64,000 nt of DNA, from positions 23,250,329 to 23,314,328 of the forward strand of contig OX387189.1 in the NCBI GenBank assembly GCA_947561395.2. The letters run 5' to 3'. Of this stretch, positions 58,897 through 64,000 are shown in pieces; the stretch's first letter is position 1, and each line of letters begins with the position of its first letter. The position numbers and the translations under genes are program-made. The DNA is from Buxus sempervirens. Taxonomy: Eukaryota; Streptophyta; Magnoliopsida; Buxales; Buxaceae. The notes under the pieces were generated by a model. The model did not search any database. It was not told the DNA's origin and saw nothing but the letters and a program-made list of their open reading frames with translations.

Positions 58897-61800
58897 ATGA
58901 ATCCCGTTGAAGATGAAGTTGATGATCCTCATCCAGATGTTGTTCTACTCCAAGAACAAGTGGCAGGACTAGCCCGAATGCTAGAGAACATTCTGTCAGT
59001 ACAGGCCCAACAAGTGCAGGCCCAACAAATGCAGGCCCAGAACCAGGCATCCACATCCAACCCTGCACCTCAACCCCAAGTCAACGTTCCACCTCCAGTG
59101 CAACCAACTCCTGAACCCGTCTATGAACCCACCCCTGAACCTATACTGACCAGGGATGAGACAGCTGAATCAAACAAGGCTAAGGAAAAGGAAAGGATAA
59201 GGGAAGAGGTTGAAAGAAAGTTCATGCATAAGTTAGAAATGATCCAAGATGAACTAAGGGAAGTCAAAGGGGTAAACAACTTTGGAGGCACCAATTTTGA
59301 AGACCTGTGCCTATACCCCAATGTTAACCTGCCGGCTAAGTTTAAGTGCCCAGACTTGGACAAGTATGATGGCACTGGTTGCCCCATGAGCCACCTAAAG
59401 TTGTATTGCGGTGCCCTATGCCAGTTCGGGCAGGATGAGGGTATCTTGATCCAACTTTTCCAAAGGAGCCTGACTGGAACCGCATTAAGATGGTTCGCCA
59501 CTCTGGACCATGGAAAGATCAAAAGATGGAAAGACCTAGCCGATGCCTTCCTGGCTCAATACCGGTTCAATTCAGAGATCATGCCAGATAGGTACGACGT
59601 CATGAGAATGAGCAAAGGAAGGGAGGAGACTGTAAGGCAGTATGCCAAGAGGTGGAGGGAGACGGCCTCCCAGGTCAGGCCACCCATGCTAGAACAGGAA
59701 ATGATTTCTACTTTCATAAGCACTTTGGGTCAACCATTCTACAGCCACTTGGTGGGTCAGACCACCACTAATTTTGCAGCTTTGGTTCAGGTGGCTGACC
59801 GAATTGAGGATGGAATAAGGTCAGGTAAGATAATTGACCACTCTGCCATGGTTAGCCAGCAGGACCCCAACCTAAAGAAAGGAAGCGTGACAAAAAAGAA
59901 TGGGAACAAGAAGGAGGGTGAGGTAAACATGGTACAGCCACCATCTGGCCCTAACAAGCCCATACAAATCAACGTACCCGCTCATTTTCCTACTCCATCT
60001 CCACCTACCCAGGCCCCTATGAGGGTTAATGTTCCAACAGCACCTTCAGACCAAAAAAGGGTTTTTACCAAAGAGGAAAAGGATGCCTATTTTGCAGTAA
60101 GGAGAAATAGGGTTTTCACCCCTATTCCCATGACTCCCTCTCAATTGCTGCCCACTTTATTGCAAGGAGGGTATATCACCTTAAGAGAACCTAATCCGAA
60201 TGCATCTAAGGGGAGAAATTTTGACCCCTCCACCACTTGTGATTACCATATGGGTGCACCTGGGCACCCTACAGACAAGTGCTGGCCTTTGAAACATGCC
60301 ATTCAGGATTTACTGGACCAGAATACCCTGTCTTTCAATACAGGGGCGCCCAATCCTCCAAGAACCGATATTGGACAAAATCCACTGCCTCAGCATCACG
60401 GGGCAGGCCCATCTAATGTCATAGGAGTCATCTCTTCTGACAAAATAACCTTTGACCCATCTCAATTAATTGCTCCCATAGGGACAACGGTCAAAGTATA
60501 TTTTGACAGGAGAAGTGAAGGCAAAGAAATAAATATGATTTCAAAGGGGAATGATAGTGCTGCAAAGAACATTAGCTCATCTTTGGACCGGGTCTCATCC
60601 CTCATGGCCCAGATGAACATCACCAAGCCACCTTTGGTCATTAATTGCCATCCATCCACTTTTACTCCGCCCATTCAGTCTAAGCCACCATTGGTCATAA
60701 ATTGTGACCCCCTTAGTGCATCAGTCACTTCTGCAAACCCCCAACCAAAACAACTTCCTCCATTGGTTGTTAATGTTCCTATTACTCAGACTTCCATCGC
60801 CAAGTCCAAACTTCCCCCATTGGTGGTGAATGTCCCTAAGCCTTCCTACATTGAATCGGCTGTACCATGGAACTACAGTGAAGCATTTACTACTACATGC
60901 CCTGCAGCTGAAAACAAGGAAGAAGTGAACCTCATGATGAGGTCAGGAAAATGTGTAGGGGTGGAAGAAAAACAAAAAGAAACAGAAAAGGAGAAGGAAG
61001 AAGAAAAAAATAAAGGCAAGGCCAAGGTAGGGGAAGAGGCCCCTCAGGTAACTAACAGTGAGGCTGCTGACCTCATGAAGGTAATAAAAAAGAGTGAGTT
61101 CAATGTCATCGAGCAATTGAACAAAGTCCCTGCCCAGATCTCAATTCTGGGACTATTGTTAAATTCTGAAAAACATAGGGACTCCTTGTTAAGGATACTC
61201 CAGGGGGCCCATGTGCCTAAAAACATTGAACCAGACCAACTAGGCCGGATGGTTGGTCAAATTTTATCCCATAACGTCATAACCTTTTCTGAGACTGAAA
61301 TCAGTCCAGCAGGGTACCATCATGTTGACCCATTGCATATTGCTGTGCTCAGTAAGGGTTGCATGATAGCCCGGGTCTTGATTGATAATGGGTCAGCCCT
61401 CAATGTCTGCCCGTTAGTAACCTTTGTTAAGCTCAATCTGGAGCGAAACAAAATAAAGCAAAATGGAAGAATTATAAGAGCATTTGACAGCTCTAAGACA
61501 CACTCCCTAGGGGAGGTTGAATTGCCGGTCACAATTGGACCGTATATTTTCAACATCACATTTGAAGTGATGGATATACCTGCAGCCTTCAACCTACTCC
61601 TAGGAAGGCCGTGGATTCATATAGCTAGGGCTATACCATCTACCCTCCACCAAAGAGTCAAGTACATTAGAGGGCAAAAGGTGATTACCGTCCTGGCCGA
61701 AAATTTGGTTCCCCCCATGTGGTCCCCTGATGTACCCTGTATTAACACGGAAATGACAGCAGATAAGATGGCATTTCACTCTTTTCAATTTGAAGCTGTG

Positions 61801-62871
61801 AATTATATACCTGGGGGGTATCAGCAAAAAGAAGGAAAATTGACCTGTGCTGAAAAAATGGTCAAAAATGTATTAGAAAAGTACCATTTTCACCCTGGAA
61901 AAGGTCTGGGGGTTAACCTACAAGGAAGGATAGAACCAATACAGGTTAAGAAGATGGTTCACAGAGCAGGATTGGGGTCCAAACCAAGGAAGTGGAGAAA
62001 ACAGGGGCAGATAGAAGCTATGAAATTCCCTCATATCAGGGAAACTTTTCCAAAGCTTTCTCACATGATTCAACTGTCTCCTCCTGAGGATCAATCTAAA
62101 CCTCCCTACTACAATGTCAACCCATTCCAGAAACCCAAACCCTCCACAATACAACCATATGTTCCACCTCCACCTCCACAAGCATTTGGTGGGCCTGGGT
62201 CACAGGCAGAACAAAAGCAGGATTTTTCTGAGGACGTAGGGGCATTCTTTGCCATGACAGAAGGCAACCAAGAAAAAGTAGCGGAGGAGCTACCTTTTAT
62301 TGATTGGGCTGCAGTAGAAGTTCCATCTGGAACTGGCCCTACAAAAGAAACAGGCAATGCAACTCACCCAGTACTGGTGATTTCTGATGCAGACCATGAG
62401 CTCGAGGAGCAGGCTTGTATCCCTGCCCCAGATTCTTTCATTCTGAATAATTGGGAGGAAACTCCCCTTACTTTTGAAGCCGCGTTTGTTTGGCAAACAG
62501 ACATGGCTTCCAAAAAAAAAACTCCATTAGTGGAATGCCCTTTTCCTGAAGGTTTTAATGAGCCTTCGTCTTCAGGGAAAGATTTTGTAGAAGGCTCTCA
62601 AAAAACACAAAAAGATTTTTCAATTTTTTCTAGAAAAGATAAAGTTTTCAAAAAGGTCCAAACCATTTATGAACCATATAAGCAAACGGAATTGGATCAG
62701 GATGAGTATGACTTCGACCTTGAGCTCGACTTTGACCTAATGGGGGTGGAAGAAGAGACCGAGGACGAAGAAGACGACGTTCCAAAAGAAATCACATATC
62801 AATTAGAGCGTCATGAAAAGGGGGTCCAACCCAATATTGAAGAGACCATATCTATCAACCTAGGGACCTAA
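58897..62871 (+). CDS. Gag-protease polyprotein of Tat-E (1324 aa)
   Basis: Domains by residue: retrotransposon Gag capsid (about 134-310, with WFATLDHGKIKRWKDLADAF); a zinc-knuckle-like CDYH...GHPTDKC (about 448-462); a low-complexity section with repeated PPLVVNVP (570-650); a Lys/Glu-rich stretch (about 690-712); aspartic protease with VLIDNGSALNVCP (Asp about 829) and FNLLLGRPWIH (about 905-915); a G-patch-like GKGLGVNLQG (about 1000); and an acidic tail (about 1286-1299). Gag packages the RNA and the protease cuts the polyprotein. The in-frame upstream codons IAPVTRSRARA (from ATA 58864) look like coding sequence, so the ancestral start may have been there. The frame ends in TAA directly before RT. 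Confidence 0.9.
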   Translation: MNPVEDEVDDPHPDVVLLQEQVAGLARMLENILSVQAQQVQAQQMQAQNQASTSNPAPQPQVNVPPPVQPTPEPVYEPTPEPILTRDETAESNKAKEKERIREEVERKFMHKLEMIQDELREVKGVNNFGGTNFEDLCLYPNVNLPAKFKCPDLDKYDGTGCPMSHLKLYCGALCQFGQDEGILIQLFQRSLTGTALRWFATLDHGKIKRWKDLADAFLAQYRFNSEIMPDRYDVMRMSKGREETVRQYAKRWRETASQVRPPMLEQEMISTFISTLGQPFYSHLVGQTTTNFAALVQVADRIEDGIRSGKIIDHSAMVSQQDPNLKKGSVTKKNGNKKEGEVNMVQPPSGPNKPIQINVPAHFPTPSPPTQAPMRVNVPTAPSDQKRVFTKEEKDAYFAVRRNRVFTPIPMTPSQLLPTLLQGGYITLREPNPNASKGRNFDPSTTCDYHMGAPGHPTDKCWPLKHAIQDLLDQNTLSFNTGAPNPPRTDIGQNPLPQHHGAGPSNVIGVISSDKITFDPSQLIAPIGTTVKVYFDRRSEGKEINMISKGNDSAAKNISSSLDRVSSLMAQMNITKPPLVINCHPSTFTPPIQSKPPLVINCDPLSASVTSANPQPKQLPPLVVNVPITQTSIAKSKLPPLVVNVPKPSYIESAVPWNYSEAFTTTCPAAENKEEVNLMMRSGKCVGVEEKQKETEKEKEEEKNKGKAKVGEEAPQVTNSEAADLMKVIKKSEFNVIEQLNKVPAQISILGLLLNSEKHRDSLLRILQGAHVPKNIEPDQLGRMVGQILSHNVITFSETEISPAGYHHVDPLHIAVLSKGCMIARVLIDNGSALNVCPLVTFVKLNLERNKIKQNGRIIRAFDSSKTHSLGEVELPVTIGPYIFNITFEVMDIPAAFNLLLGRPWIHIARAIPSTLHQRVKYIRGQKVITVLAENLVPPMWSPDVPCINTEMTADKMAFHSFQFEAVNYIPGGYQQKEGKLTCAEKMVKNVLEKYHFHPGKGLGVNLQGRIEPIQVKKMVHRAGLGSKPRKWRKQGQIEAMKFPHIRETFPKLSHMIQLSPPEDQSKPPYYNVNPFQKPKPSTIQPYVPPPPPQAFGGPGSQAEQKQDFSEDVGAFFAMTEGNQEKVAEELPFIDWAAVEVPSGTGPTKETGNATHPVLVISDADHELEEQACIPAPDSFILNNWEETPLTFEAAFVWQTDMASKKKTPLVECPFPEGFNEPSSSGKDFVEGSQKTQKDFSIFSRKDKVFKKVQTIYEPYKQTELDQDEYDFDLELDFDLMGVEEETEDEEDDVPKEITYQLERHEKGVQPNIEETISINLGT

Positions 62872-64000
62872 GATGACCCAAAAATAGTGAAGATTGGGGT
62901 ATGCCTATCTGAGGTACAGCGGGATGAAATGATGCGATTTTTGGCTGATTATGAAGATGTGTTTGCATGGTCGTATCGGGATATGCCGAGGTTAGACACA
63001 GATATGGTGGTGCACAGGCTACCCATTCTACCAGATGCCAAGCCAGTTAAGCAGAAACTGAGAAGGTTAAAACCTGAATGGACATTGAAGGTTAAAGATG
63101 AAGTGGTTAAACAATTCCAAGCCGGATTCTTAGCAGTTTCCACATACCCCGAATGGCTTGCAAATATAGTGCCAGTGCCAAAGAAGGATGGAAAGGTCAG
63201 AATGTGCGTAGATTATAGAGATTTGAATAAGGCAAGCCCAAAGGATGATTTTCCACTTCCACACATAGACATTTTAGTGGACAACACTGCTGTACATAGC
63301 TTGTTCTCATTCATGGACGGCTTTTCTGGTTATAATCAGATCAAGATGGCTAAGGAAGACCAAGAGAAGACAGCCTTTATCACCCCTTGGGGTACCTTCC
63401 ACTACACTGTCATGCCATTTGGACTTAAGAACGCTGGGGCAACCTATCAGAGGGCCATGACAGCCTTATTCCATGATATGATCCATAAGGAGATGGAGGT
63501 CTATGTGGATGATATGATAGCCAAATCATGTGAAGAAGAAGACCACTTGATCAACTTGAAGAAGGTATTTGACCGGCTTAGGAAATACAGTCTAAGGCTT
63601 AACCCTGCTAAATGTGTCTTTGGGGCTACATCAGGAAAATTGTTGGGCTTTATAGTAAGCAGAAGAGGAATTGAGATTGACCCAGCTAAAGCTAAAGCCA
63701 TCATTGAAATGCCATCACCTAGAACCGAGAGGGAAGTTCGGGGCTTTCTTGGAAGGATTCAATACATAAGCCGGTTCATAGCACAGCTCACCGCTATCTG
63801 TGAACCAATTTTCAAACTTCTAAGAAAGAATAACCCGACAGTCTGGAATGATGATTGCCAAGAAGCCTTTGACACAATAAAGGAGTATTTATTGAACCCA
63901 CCAGTGCTAGTACCACCCACTCCAGGAAAGCTATTAATTCTATACTTGTCAGTTTTGGAGACATCAATGGGGTGTGTCTTAGGACAGCATGACGATACAG
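62872..64000 (+). CDS. Reverse transcriptase of Tat-E (partial, runs off the window)
   Basis: Same frame as Gag-protease, directly after its TAA, open for 376 codons to the window edge. RT motifs in order: FAWSYRDMP; VPVPKKDGKVRMCVDYRDLNKASPKDD split over about 63171-63248; FMDGFSGYNQI; FGLKNAGATYQ; the active site YVDD (about 63502-63513); and LGFIVSRRGIE. The RNase H start is reached near GKLLILYLSVLE. No frameshift or stop is seen. RT copies the element RNA into DNA. Without the preceding TAA the two frames would be one Gag-Pol. Confidence 0.92.

Larger units (their letters stand above)
54511..64000 (+). mobile_element. Tat-E: Tat/Ogre-like element, 5' part, young
   Basis: Order: LTR, primer binding site, long leader, gag-protease, RT. 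The RNase H and integrase and the 3' LTR are outside the window. It is inserted in the 3' LTR of element A; the left target site would be GTTCT (54506-54510). The coding region is open for over 5 kb apart from one stop, unlike Tat-1 and A. Confidence 0.92.

Noticed and set aside
1..64000. tRNA, rRNA, host protein-coding genes, organelle DNA, MITEs or helitrons
   Set aside because: I looked for cloverleaf signatures, known exons and terminal inverted repeats between the elements. The whole window is accounted for by the nested LTR elements, though small decayed pieces inside the LTRs could escape reading by eye.

Overview
The window is plant nuclear DNA, and everything I can identify in it is LTR retrotransposon. 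I found no host gene, rRNA gene or tRNA gene. The Ty3/gypsy lineages present (a Tekay/Del-like chromovirus and several Tat/Ogre-like elements), the very long LTRs (about 1.8 to 5 kb) and heavy decay point to a TE-rich angiosperm, probably a eudicot. The species cannot be named from the sequence.

Layout. The oldest layer is element A, a + strand Tekay-like chromovirus. Its pieces are gag at about 5222-5976, protease/RT/RNase H at 5977-8030, integrase fragments at 19830-20039, 26340-26556 and 53223-54104, and the start of its 3' LTR at 54107. It has been split by five insertions: Tat-1 (1-5216, left end outside the window), solo Tat LTR S1 (8031-19829), solo LTR S4 (20040-26339), element B (26557-53222) and Tat-E (54511 to beyond 64000). 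These carry their own insertions: S1 > S2 (8348-15552) > S3 (11201-14267); S4 > S5 (22584-25504); B > S6 (31611-38693) > S7 (34467-38149); and the second LTR of B > S8 (41280-43643) and S9 (44161-52745) > S10 (47892-51383). Ten insertions are closed by matching 5-bp target duplications (nine exact, one with a single mismatch), so the tree can be read directly from the sequence.

Coding potential. Element A and Tat-1 are pseudogenes. Element B is full length by structure, but its internal region of about 2.4 kb has no recognisable gag or pol, so it looks non-autonomous. Tat-E is the youngest-looking element: a 1324-aa Gag-protease frame is followed in the same frame, after one TAA, by RT that stays open to the window end.

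The unexpected signal is RNA-like. Many LTRs, and the 5' leader of Tat-E, carry arrays of short inverted repeats. Within an array the loop sequence is conserved while the two stem arms change together. The clearest cases are about 20 hairpins with loop GCCTYTGAA in the Tat-E leader (57841-58712) and arrays with loop AAACCCTGAGTAGGC in S3, S4, S5 and S8. Most arrays lie downstream of the LTR TATA box and so would be in the genomic RNA leader. I know of no described system matching this, but I could not search.
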